From NCBI GenBank assembly GCA_037190665.1, contig JBBCJT010000155.1, positions 1 through 12,345 on the forward strand: a stretch of 12,345 bases of DNA. Direction: 5' to 3'. The notes beneath the pieces are model-generated. The model was not told where the DNA came from and did not search any database. It was given only the letters and a program-made list of their open reading frames with translations. Shown here piece after piece: positions 1 through 6,009 of this stretch; the stretch's first letter is position 1; the number at the start of each line of letters is the position of its first letter. The DNA comes from JBBCJT01 sp037190665 (GTDB taxonomy: Bacteria; Pseudomonadota; Alphaproteobacteria; Acetobacterales; Acetobacteraceae). The position numbers and the translations under genes are program-made.

Positions 1-465
1 TTCCGAGGGCTTGTAGCTGCCGATATCCTCGGCCGTGTAGATGGCGTCGAATTCGACCTGCAGCCGCGCGTTGCTGGTCGCAAAGCTCTCGTTGTCCACG
101 TTCGACAGGATCACCAGCTTGTAGTGGCGCTTCAGGTACTGGAGCGCGGCGGGTGAGTCCGGGAAGGCCGGCCAGTTCTTCACCGACTGGCCGTAGGCGA
201 CGCACTCGCTCCAGGGCGCGGGCGTGCCCCATTCCTCGGCCAGCCGCCTGTACACCACCGCCAGCAGCTCGCTGTACCGCTTCGTCGGCGTCTGCGCCTG
301 CTGCGACGATTCATGACGCGCATGGGCCTGCAGGACCTCATCGCGCGACAGCGGCTTGCGCAGCCGGCTGGTGAGCGGCTTCAACGCCTCGACCATGCCC
401 GACTCCCAGTCGATCAGCGTGCCGTAGCAGTCGAAGGTGAGGGCCTTGAAGTCGCTGAGTTTCAT
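1..465 (-). CDS. HAD-superfamily hydrolase, haloacid dehalogenase type II-like (3' end outside window)
   Basis: The 155 visible residues read leftward from the ATG at 463-465, and the C-terminus lies beyond the window edge. HAD motif I is FDCYGTL, with nucleophile Asp12 and Thr16. Motif II is VILSN (Ser121, Asn122), and the motif III lysine is Lys152 in GSYKPSE, so all visible catalytic motifs are intact. The family uses the Asp to form an ester intermediate, displacing halide from 2-haloacids or hydrolysing phosphate esters. The FDCYGTL form groups it with proteins annotated as haloacid dehalogenase type II, usually about 220-240 residues and cytoplasmic. The true substrate cannot be told from sequence. 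A Shine-Dalgarno AGGGAG (480-475, minus strand) lies 9 bases before the ATG and sits inside a perfect hairpin. The gene lies 71 bases downstream of a small same-strand gene and may be co-transcribed with it. Confidence 0.9.
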   Translation of the reverse strand, partial: MKLSDFKALTFDCYGTLIDWESGMVEALKPLTSRLRKPLSRDEVLQAHARHESSQQAQTPTKRYSELLAVVYRRLAEEWGTPAPWSECVAYGQSVKNWPAFPDSPAALQYLKRHYKLVILSNVDNESFATSNARLQVEFDAIYTAEDIGSYKPSE

Positions 466-474
466 GGGCGAGGG

Positions 475-495
475 CTCCCTGTGCGTCGCAGGGAG
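475..495 (-). promoter_or_regulatory. Hairpin covering the ribosome binding site of the HAD gene
   Basis: A perfect 7-base inverted repeat (CTCCCTG / CAGGGAG) with a 7-base loop lies between the two minus-strand genes. In the minus-strand transcript its downstream arm contains the AGGGAG Shine-Dalgarno of the HAD gene. It could limit translation initiation, or be a protein operator, or be chance in GC-rich DNA. The repeat is seen directly; its function is inference. Confidence 0.4.
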
Positions 496-536
496 AACGG
501 TCTACGCGCCGCCGCCCCGTCCCGCCAAGTGACACG

Positions 537-767
537 CTACTCCGGCCGCAGCAGCTCCGCCTCGATCTCCGCCCAGCGCAGGGGCACCATCCCGGTGCCG
601 TTTCCCTGCCGCTCCAGCCGGGTCAGCAGGCGCACGATGGCGCGCTGGGTCGCGTCCTCGGCCAGGCGCTCCTCGATGTCGGGGGGCGTGTCTTCGGGCG
701 CGATCACGCCCCGCAGCGCATCCGCGCGGACCAGCACGTCTCCATCGCGTCGGCTGACATACAGCAT
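537..767 (-). CDS. Small hypothetical protein (76 aa)
   Basis: I do not recognise this family. The frame is open further upstream, but the ATG at 765-767 has a clear Shine-Dalgarno (GGGGAGGAAG on the minus strand) about ten bases before it, so I chose that start. It ends at TAG (539-537). The product is a soluble, charged protein without signal peptide, membrane segment or cysteines. It begins MLYVSRRDGDVLVRADAL and then has a probably helical, acidic/basic stretch (IEERLAEDATQRAIVRLLTR, residues 35-54). It ends with the phrase VPLRWAEIEAELLRPE. It is followed 71 bases later by the HAD hydrolase gene on the same strand and is divergent from the lipoprotein genes. No function can be assigned. 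The start choice is fairly secure; the reality of the gene rests on the ribosome binding site and protein-like composition. Confidence 0.6.
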   Translation of the reverse strand: MLYVSRRDGDVLVRADALRGVIAPEDTPPDIEERLAEDATQRAIVRLLTRLERQGNGTGMVPLRWAEIEAELLRPE

Positions 768-903
768 CGCCTCGCTTCCTCCCCGGGCGACAGGGCGAAC
801 ATCGCCGGGGCGAGTCGCGTCGAGAGGCGAGGTGGCGCACACGTGATCGGTACTGTCGCCGCGAGGCTGCGCGCGGCATGATGCCGGGCACAGGAGATGT
901 CCG
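768..903. promoter_or_regulatory. Divergent intergenic region with a 13-base palindrome
   Basis: This 136-base region lies between the start codons of the minus-strand small protein and the plus-strand lipoprotein, so promoters for both should lie here. I see no convincing -35/-10 pair. A perfect palindrome, CGGCAT-G-ATGCCG, occupies 874-886, 17 bases upstream of the lipoprotein ATG. It is a possible operator, or a short hairpin in the leader. The lipoprotein's Shine-Dalgarno AGGAG is at 892-896. Confidence 0.4.
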
Positions 904-1473
904 ATGCGCCAGCTCGTTCTGCCGCTTGCCGGTCTCGCGCTGCTCGCCTGCCAGCCGATCCCGCCGCCGCAGCAGGCCACGCTCACCCCGCAGATCCCGC
1001 CCGGCCAGTTCGCGCCCGACCAGACCGATCAGGCGATCATCGGCGCGAAGGAGACGTTCTCCCTCGGCCGGGGGCTGCACGGCGATCCGGCGCAGACGGC
1101 GCGCGCGACCGCCTACATGGAATATCTCGCCAACGACTTCACCACCACGCGCTGGCTGACCGCTTCCCCGGTGGTCGCCCCGCAGCTCCAGATCGCCAAG
1201 CGGGACCTGCGCAGCTTCCTCAACATCGCGCAGGATGCGCCGCCGCAGCCGGTGATCAGCTCGATGCTGTCGGCCTCCGATGCGCTGAAGGCGGGCGACA
1301 AGACGGCGGCGGAGCGCGCGCTGACCGGCGGGCCGTTCCGCGATCCGCCCGCGGTGACGCTGGCGCGGCTGGATGCGATGCCGCAGATCGCCTCGGTCGC
1401 GGGCGGGGCGAGCCTCGCCTGGAATGCACGCTTCCGGCCGCGCGAGGACGGCACCTGCCGCTTCCCCTGCTGA
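904..1473 (+). CDS. Predicted lipoprotein A of a tandem paralogous pair (189 aa)
   Basis: The N-terminus is a short lipoprotein signal peptide (MRQLV, hydrophobic core to Leu14) ending in the lipobox LLAC. Cys16 should be lipidated after signal peptidase II cleavage, giving an envelope-anchored protein. A proline/glutamine-rich linker (residues 17-38) precedes a mostly helical domain of about 140 residues with no family I recognise. Two further cysteines (Cys185, Cys189) sit at the extreme C-terminus in DGTCRFPC and might form a disulfide. The start ATG follows AGGAG with a 7-base spacer. The core domain matches the next gene: DQxxQAI at 39-45, an APPQPVI block at 112-118 and RLxAxP at 155-160, so the two arose by duplication. 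Only 44 bases separate the genes, which are probably co-transcribed. No enzymatic motif is visible and the function is unknown. Confidence 0.8.
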   Translation: MRQLVLPLAGLALLACQPIPPPQQATLTPQIPPGQFAPDQTDQAIIGAKETFSLGRGLHGDPAQTARATAYMEYLANDFTTTRWLTASPVVAPQLQIAKRDLRSFLNIAQDAPPQPVISSMLSASDALKAGDKTAAERALTGGPFRDPPAVTLARLDAMPQIASVAGGASLAWNARFRPREDGTCRFPC

Positions 1474-1517
1474 GCCGGGGGCTTCCGCCCGACGCCGCCG
1501 CTGGCTAAGGGGCCGGC

Positions 1518-2066
1518 ATGGAAATGCGCCTGTCCCGCCGCCTGCTGCCGGCGCTCGCCCTCGCGTTCACCGCCTGCGGCGAGGGCGGCGGCCTGCCGCC
1601 GATCCGCATGGAAGGCGGGATCGGGATGGATCAGAGCGGGCAGGCCATCAACCGGGCCCGCGACGCCTTTGCCGAACCGTCCCGCCTGCGCGGTCGACCA
1701 GCCGCCGCCGCCCGCGCTGTCGCGGATGTCGAGTTCCTCGCCGTCGACCTGCAGCGCCTGCGGTTCGTGGGCAGCGATCCGCTGCTCGGCCCGTCGATGC
1801 TGGCGGCCCGCAGCGAGCTGCGCGGCGTGCTGGATATCGACCCCCAGGCCCCGCCGCAGCCGGTGATCGACTCGTTGCTCGCGGCCGCCGCTGCGATCGA
1901 CGGCGGCGGCGATCCGATCCCGGCCCTGACGCGCCCGTTCTTCCGGGCGGGTGCTTCCGACACGCTCGTCCGGCTGAACGCGTTGCCGCCGGTGCCGCGC
2001 ACGGTGGAGGCGACGACCCGGGCGATGGGCATGACCGAGCGGCGCGGACCCGTATCCGACCGCTGA
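1518..2066 (+). CDS. Predicted lipoprotein B of a tandem paralogous pair (182 aa)
   Basis: This is the second of two tandem homologous lipoproteins. The signal peptide starts MEMRLSRRLLPAL and ends in the lipobox FTAC, with Cys20 as the probable lipidated residue. The phenylalanine at -3 is less usual than leucine, so the lipobox call is slightly weaker than for its neighbour. The matching blocks are DQxxQAI (38-44), LRGRPAAAARA aligned with LHGDPAQTARA, APPQPVI (111-117) and RLNALP (152-157). The distance from the first to the third block is 73 residues in both proteins, an ungapped match. It lacks the C-terminal cysteines of the partner and ends in a polar tail. TAAGGGG at 1506-1512 supports the ATG at 1518; another ATG at 1524 is possible. 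It is a predicted envelope protein of unknown function, possibly acting with lipoprotein A. Confidence 0.77.
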   Translation: MEMRLSRRLLPALALAFTACGEGGGLPPIRMEGGIGMDQSGQAINRARDAFAEPSRLRGRPAAAARAVADVEFLAVDLQRLRFVGSDPLLGPSMLAARSELRGVLDIDPQAPPQPVIDSLLAAAAAIDGGGDPIPALTRPFFRAGASDTLVRLNALPPVPRTVEATTRAMGMTERRGPVSDR

Positions 2067-2070
2067 TCGC

Positions 2071-2275
2071 ATGGCTTGAAACATCGGCTTTGACGGCCCA
2101 TTTCAACCACATGCGAAACGTGCTTCTGCAATTCGCAAGGCGTGTTCGGGAAAAGCATGGCTTTGCCCGGGTCGGGCACGCCCGCGCATAGCGCGCACAC
2201 CCACCCGGGCCTCCTCTCCGTCGATCTGAGTCGTTCTGCGGCGCCTGCCCGTGCGGCAGGCCAGGGAGGTGTGCC
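2071..2275 (+). promoter_or_regulatory. Repeat-rich leader/promoter region upstream of the zinc-ribbon/MscS genes
   Basis: Bases 2071-2160 are only about 51 % G+C, clearly below the surroundings, which suggests a promoter region, but I cannot place a good -10 box. Four inverted repeats follow one another. These are TTGAAA (2076-2081) with TTTCAA (2101-2106), TGCGAA (2112-2117) with TTCGCA (2132-2137), and GCCCGGGT (2165-2172) with ACCCGGGC (2203-2210). The last is a 7-base stem at 2243-2249/2255-2261. Inside the third repeat are two small stems (2173-2184 and 2184-2194). The region could hold a structured 5' leader, operators, or a terminator for the lipoprotein genes. No known riboswitch class is recognised. 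Confidence 0.35.
2243..2261 (+). promoter_or_regulatory. Hairpin abutting the ribosome binding site of the zinc-ribbon gene
   Basis: GCCTGCC (2243-2249) and GGCAGGC (2255-2261) form a perfect 7-base stem with a 5-base loop. It ends one base before the strong Shine-Dalgarno AGGGAGG (2263-2269) of the gene starting at 2276. It may affect initiation or be a fortuitous GC-rich stem. Confidence 0.35.
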
Positions 2276-2476
2276 GTGTTCCATCGTTTGCCGACCGTCT
2301 TCTGTACTCACTGCGGCCGGAGCGTCCCGCGCGCTGCGTTGCGTTGCCTGTGGTGCCACGCGCCGTCGCCGCTGCGCTCCCTGCGCATGGCGCCGCCCGC
2401 GAACCGGTACGGCCGTGCCGGGATCGAGGCTGACGAAGCACTGCCGCCGCCCCGCCGCCGGGTGGGGGAGACCTGA
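2276..2476 (+). CDS. Small zinc-ribbon-like protein (66 aa)
   Basis: The start is GTG, supported by a strong Shine-Dalgarno (AGGGAGG, 2263-2269) with a 6-base spacer. The N-terminal half carries two CxxC knuckles, Cys10-Thr-His-Cys13 and Cys24-Leu-Trp-Cys27, ten residues apart. This is the spacing of a minimal zinc ribbon that would bind one Zn(II) with four cysteines. The C-terminal half is proline/arginine-rich and probably disordered. There is no signal peptide or membrane segment, so it should be cytoplasmic. The stop TGA (2474-2476) shares one base with the ATG of the MscS-family channel (TGATG), which implies translational coupling. A related role, for instance as a regulator or accessory factor, is inference. 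The gene is easily missed because of its size and GTG start. The exact family is not recognised. Confidence 0.72.
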   Translation: MFHRLPTVFCTHCGRSVPRAALRCLWCHAPSPLRSLRMAPPANRYGRAGIEADEALPPPRRRVGET

Positions 2477-3360
2477 TGGCGGCAGGACCGGCGCCGCGCT
2501 GGCTGCTGCCCGCCGCGCTGCTCGCCATGAGCCTGGTCGTGCATCTGGGCCACGCGCCGCTGGCCCAGGCCCTGCGGCCGGAGACGGACATGGAGACGAT
2601 CCGGCTGGTCTCCGGGGCGGCGGCGTATTTCGCCGCGGCCTGGCTTGGCAGCCGGCTGGTCGGGCTCGCGCTCGACCGTCCCGGGGCCGGGCGCCGCCGG
2701 GCGCCGCGACTGCTGAAGGAGCTGATCGCGGCCGTGCTGTTCCTCGTCGCCGTCATCGCCACGGCGATGCTGGTCTTCGGTCAGCCGACGAGCAGCGTGC
2801 TCGCCGGGTCGGGGCTGCTGATCGCCGTGGTGGGCTTCGCCATCCGCAACGTCGTGGCGGACGTGCTGTCCGGCATCGCGCTGGGGCTGGAGGCGCCCTA
2901 CCGGATCGGTGACTGGGTGGAGATCGACACGGCCATCCGCGGGCGGGTGGTGGAGATCGGCTGGCGCACCACGCGGCTGCTGACGCGCGACGACATCTAC
3001 ATGATCCTGCCGAACAGCCAGATCGCGCGGCAGCGGCTGACCAACTACAGCGCGCCGCGGCGGCATTACCGCACGCAGGTGCCCATCGTGCTGGATCACG
3101 GCATCCCGGTGGCCGAGGCGCGCGTGCTGCTGGGCGACGCCGCCGCCCGCTCGCGCGGCATCATGGCCACCCCGGCGCCGGACGCGCGCGTCATCGCCTA
3201 TGAGTCGGAAGGGATCCGCTACGCGGTGCGCTACTGGGTGCCGAGCTTCGCCGAGGACGTCGACTGCCGCGACGCCGTGCTGTCCGCGATCGACGCCGCG
3301 CTGCGCAAGCGCCGCCTGCCGCCGCCGCATGTGCGGCTGCACGTGGCAGGCGGGCGATGA
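2476..3360 (+). CDS. MscS-family small-conductance mechanosensitive ion channel (294 aa)
   Basis: This is an integral inner-membrane protein that should open under membrane tension and release solutes on hypo-osmotic shock. Hydrophobic segments lie at about residues 9-25, 44-66 and 82-102. The pore helix follows at about 108-136, containing GSGLLIAVVGFAIRNVVADV with the small-residue packing typical of MscS TM3. Next come the beta-domain signature PYRIGDWVEI (141-150) and GRVVEIGWRTTRLLTRDD (156-173). LPNSQI (178-183) is also characteristic, and an alpha/beta C-terminal domain completes the protein. The length is close to E. coli MscS (286 aa). The ATG overlaps the stop of the zinc-ribbon gene, and GGGGGAG (2464-2470) gives a ribosome binding site with a 5-base spacer. 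The gene converges on phaC, with only 22 bases between the stop codons. Whether it has an ion preference or ligand gating is unknown. Confidence 0.95.
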   Translation: MAAGPAPRWLLPAALLAMSLVVHLGHAPLAQALRPETDMETIRLVSGAAAYFAAAWLGSRLVGLALDRPGAGRRRAPRLLKELIAAVLFLVAVIATAMLVFGQPTSSVLAGSGLLIAVVGFAIRNVVADVLSGIALGLEAPYRIGDWVEIDTAIRGRVVEIGWRTTRLLTRDDIYMILPNSQIARQRLTNYSAPRRHYRTQVPIVLDHGIPVAEARVLLGDAAARSRGIMATPAPDARVIAYESEGIRYAVRYWVPSFAEDVDCRDAVLSAIDAALRKRRLPPPHVRLHVAGGR

Positions 3361-3382
3361 TCCCCGGGAGCGGAGAAGGGCG

Positions 3383-5197
3383 CTACTGCGCCTTCACCTG
3401 CACGTAACTGCCGGGCGCGACCTCGATCGCCTTCAGCCCGCCATCGCCCGGCACGCGCGCGGCGACCTGCGCCTTGGACTGGGCGGCGATCCAGCGGTGC
3501 CAGTCGCCCCACCAGGAGCCGGCAAGCTCCGTCGAACCGGCGAGCCACGCCTCGGGATCGGCCGGGAGTTCGGCGTTGATCCAGTGGCTGTACTTGCCCG
3601 AGTCGGGCGGGTTGACCACGCCTGCGATGTGGCCGGAGGCGGCCAGCACGAAGCGGATCGGACCGCGCAGCATCTGCGTGCCGCGATAGGTGCTCTTCCA
3701 CGGCGCGATGTGGTCCTCGCGCGTGGACAGGAAATAGGCGGGCGTCGTGATGCGGGTCAGGTCGATCGGCACGCCCCCCAGCTCGATCCCGCCCGGGACG
3801 ATGAGCTGGTTCTCCTGGTACATCTTGCGCAGGTAGAAGCTGTGCATGCGCGCCGGCATGCGCGTGGAATCGCTGTTCCAGTAGAGCAGGTCGAAGGGGA
3901 ACGGCTCCTGCCCGAGCAGGTAGTTGTTCACCACGAAGGACCAGATCAGGTCGTTGGCGCGGAGCATGTTGAACGTGTTGCTCATCTCGCGCCCGTCGAG
4001 GTAGCCGCGCTTCTCCATGGATTCCTCCATGGCCTGCAACTGCTCCTCGTCGATGAACACGCCGAGTTCGCCGGAATCCTCGAAGTCCATCATCGTGGTC
4101 AGGAAGGTGATGGTCTTCACGCGTTCGTCGTTCTTCGCCGCCATCCAGGACAGCGTGCAGGCCATCAGCGTGCCGCCGATGCAGTAGCCGATGACGTTCG
4201 CGTCCTTCTCGCCGGTCGCCTCGCGGATCGCATCCAGCGCGGCGAGCGGGCCGAGGCGCATGTAGTCCTCGAAGCCATACTCGGCGAGCGCCTCGTCCGG
4301 GTTCACCCAGGAGACCATGAACACCGTGTGGCCCTGCGAGACGGCCCAGCGCACGAAGCTGTTCTTCGGCCGCAGGTCGAGGATGTAGTACTTGTTGATC
4401 CAGGGCGGCACGATCAGCAGCGGCCGCTTCAGCACCTTCTCGGTCGTCGGGCTGTACTGGATGAGCTGCATCAGCTCGTTCTGGTAGACGACCTTGCCTT
4501 CGGTGACGGCGATGTTCTCGCCCACCTTGAAGGCGTCGAGGTCCGTCATCCGGATCGACAGCTTGCCCTTGCCGCGTTCGAGGTCGGCGAGCAGGTTGTT
4601 GAGCCCCTTGATCAGGTTCTCGCCGCCGGTCTCCGCGGTGCGGCGCAGCACCTCCGGGTTGGTCATCGCGAAGTTCGACGGGCTCATCGCATCGACGAAC
4701 TGGCGTGCGTAGAAATCGACCTTCTGCGCGGTCTTCGGCTCCAGCCCGTCGGCGGCCGCGACCACGTTCTGGATGTAGCGCGCGGACAGCAGGTAGGACT
4801 GCTTGATGAAGTCGAAGACTTCATTGTCCTTCCACGCCTCGTCCTTGAAACGGCGGTCCTTGGGATCGGCCTGGACGACGGGCTCGCTGTCCATGCCCAT
4901 CATGCGCCGGGCGGTGTTCTGCCACAGCGTCATGTAGTCCTGCCAGAAACCGAGCTGGGCCTGCATGAGCTTGGCGGGGTTCTGCATCAGCCGCGCCGTC
5001 ATCTCGAGGAAGGCCGAGCCGACGTTGAGCGGGTCCGGGTTCTGCGAATCCTCTGCCTGGCGGCGCAGGAAGTCGCCAACGATGCGCTGGCTGCGCTCGG
5101 CCACCTCCGCCATCGTGCGTCCCATGGAGGCCGGGTCGGGCAGCCGGAATTCGGGCGCCTCCTTCGCGGATTGCGTCTTTCCGGGCCGATCAGACAT
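3383..5197 (-). CDS. phaC: Class I poly(3-hydroxyalkanoate) synthase
   Basis: PhaC polymerises (R)-3-hydroxyacyl-CoA, typically 3-hydroxybutyryl-CoA, into storage polyester at the granule surface, releasing CoA. The 604-residue length fits class I enzymes. The N-terminal PhaC domain covers about residues 60-260 and the alpha/beta-hydrolase catalytic domain about 260-560. The lipase-like box is GYCIG with nucleophile Cys339. Asp494 (in STREDHIAPW) and His523 (in SGHIAGVVNPP) complete the triad, with spacings close to those of the Ralstonia enzyme. The frame is open far upstream, but MSDRPGK at 5197 has AAGGA six bases before it (minus strand) and gives the normal family length. No phaA, phaB, phasin or phaR gene is in the window, so precursor supply must be encoded elsewhere. 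It is divergent from the OmpA-like lipoprotein across a 91-base region with inverted repeats. Confidence 0.97.
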   Translation of the reverse strand: MSDRPGKTQSAKEAPEFRLPDPASMGRTMAEVAERSQRIVGDFLRRQAEDSQNPDPLNVGSAFLEMTARLMQNPAKLMQAQLGFWQDYMTLWQNTARRMMGMDSEPVVQADPKDRRFKDEAWKDNEVFDFIKQSYLLSARYIQNVVAAADGLEPKTAQKVDFYARQFVDAMSPSNFAMTNPEVLRRTAETGGENLIKGLNNLLADLERGKGKLSIRMTDLDAFKVGENIAVTEGKVVYQNELMQLIQYSPTTEKVLKRPLLIVPPWINKYYILDLRPKNSFVRWAVSQGHTVFMVSWVNPDEALAEYGFEDYMRLGPLAALDAIREATGEKDANVIGYCIGGTLMACTLSWMAAKNDERVKTITFLTTMMDFEDSGELGVFIDEEQLQAMEESMEKRGYLDGREMSNTFNMLRANDLIWSFVVNNYLLGQEPFPFDLLYWNSDSTRMPARMHSFYLRKMYQENQLIVPGGIELGGVPIDLTRITTPAYFLSTREDHIAPWKSTYRGTQMLRGPIRFVLAASGHIAGVVNPPDSGKYSHWINAELPADPEAWLAGSTELAGSWWGDWHRWIAAQSKAQVAARVPGDGGLKAIEVAPGSYVQVKAQ

Positions 5198-5222
5198 GCC
5201 GTGTCCTTTCCGGGAGGGGCCC

Positions 5223-5252
5223 GACGCGCTAAGCGTCCCGCCGGACCGGCGG
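5223..5252. promoter_or_regulatory. Two abutting perfect inverted repeats in the phaC / lipoprotein divergent region
   Basis: GACGC-GCTAA-GCGTC (5223-5237) is followed without a gap by CCGCCG-GAC-CGGCGG (5238-5252). Each unit is 15 bases long. They lie in the 91-base region between the phaC start (5197, minus) and the lipoprotein start (5289, plus), where promoters for both must lie unless transcription enters from elsewhere. They may be operators for a repressor or leader hairpins. There is no T-tract, so a classic terminator is unlikely. Confidence 0.4.
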
Positions 5253-5288
5253 AACGGATGAGGCGCGGGCTTGATCGGGGCGGAAACT

Positions 5289-5984
5289 ATGCGGCGCGGC
5301 AGGTGGCGGCAAGTCGCGTTGGGCGCGGCTCTCGCCTGCGTTACAGGGTGTGCAGACCTGCCGAGGGACATGGATCCGTCGGATCTGTATGACAGTCTGG
5401 TGGGCGGCGACGTCCAGCCCGCGCCCGGGCAGGACGCCGCGTGGCCGAACCTCGCCACGGTGCCTCCGCGGCCGACCCGGACGCCGGCGGAGGAACGCCA
5501 GCGCATCCAGAACGCGCTGATCGCCGATCGCACCAACGCCCAGTACGAGGGCGGGCCGATCCCGGCCGCATCACCGGCAGCGGCGCCAACCCTGCAGCTT
5601 CCGGGCGGGCAGGTGGTGCCCGCCGCACCCCCGCCGCCGCCCACGCTGGCCGGCGTGCCCCAGATCACGGCCCCGCCCGCGCCGCGGCCGGCGCCGGCCC
5701 CTGCGCCGCAGGAGGTGGAGGTCCAGTTCTCGCGTGGCTCCTCCGCGCTTTCGACAGGGGCGGTGGTCTCGCTCCGCCGGTTCGCCGATGCGCGCGGATC
5801 GGCACGCGTCTCCGTGATCGGGGCGGGGGATCCGACCTCGGTCGGCGGCGATGCGCTCGGCCTCGGCCTCGCGCGCGCCGAAGCGGTCGCGAACGCGCTG
5901 CGCGCGGCGGGCGTGCCGGCCGATGCCATCCAGATCGCCGCCGACCCGGCCGGTCGCGGCGCGGTGGCGCGGCTGATACAGTAG
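5289..5984 (+). CDS. OmpA-like C-terminal domain lipoprotein (231 aa)
   Basis: The N-terminus MRRGRWRQVALGAALACVTGC is a lipoprotein signal peptide with lipobox VTGC, so Cys21 should be lipidated and the protein anchored in the envelope. Residues 52-90 carry PNLATVPPRP and LIADRTNAQY, blocks I recall from alphaproteobacterial OmpA-type lipoproteins. A long alanine/proline-rich linker (about 90-142) with runs such as PAAPPPPP probably spans part of the periplasm. The C-terminal part (143-231) resembles an OmpA/MotB-like peptidoglycan-binding fold, with VEVQFSRGSSAL at the start and GLARAEAVANALRAAGVP later. Arg196 falls at the usual conserved arginine, but the domain is short and diverged. I chose the ATG at 5289 over an in-frame TTG at 5271 because it starts the signal peptide directly; the ribosome binding site is weak. 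The alaC start follows after 25 bases. Confidence 0.82.
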   Translation: MRRGRWRQVALGAALACVTGCADLPRDMDPSDLYDSLVGGDVQPAPGQDAAWPNLATVPPRPTRTPAEERQRIQNALIADRTNAQYEGGPIPAASPAAAPTLQLPGGQVVPAAPPPPPTLAGVPQITAPPAPRPAPAPAPQEVEVQFSRGSSALSTGAVVSLRRFADARGSARVSVIGAGDPTSVGGDALGLGLARAEAVANALRAAGVPADAIQIAADPAGRGAVARLIQ

Positions 5985-6009
5985 CGCCCCACTACCCAAG
6001 CCGGATTCC

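Noticed and set aside
1113..2084. 323-codon minus-strand frame across both lipoprotein genes
   Set aside because: The plus strand has ribosome binding sites, lipoboxes and paralogous proteins. The antisense product has no recognisable domain and Arg/Ala/Gly-biased composition.
2142..2912. 256-codon plus-strand frame overlapping the zinc-ribbon and MscS genes
   Set aside because: No ribosome binding site, low-complexity Arg/Ala/Gly translation, and it conflicts with two better supported frames.
3361..3382. Bidirectional terminator between the convergent MscS and phaC genes
   Set aside because: The 22-base gap has no convincing inverted repeat followed by a T-run on either strand.
5271..5288. 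Upstream TTG start extending the OmpA-like lipoprotein by six residues
   Set aside because: The extension would put MIGAET before the basic signal-peptide start; the ATG at 5289 gives a normal lipoprotein signal.
3200..5392. 730-codon plus-strand open frame antisense to phaC
   Set aside because: It is a shadow of phaC: high G+C removes stop codons from the complementary frame. The translation is rich in His/Arg/Val/Leu without domain logic, while the minus strand encodes an intact PhaC.
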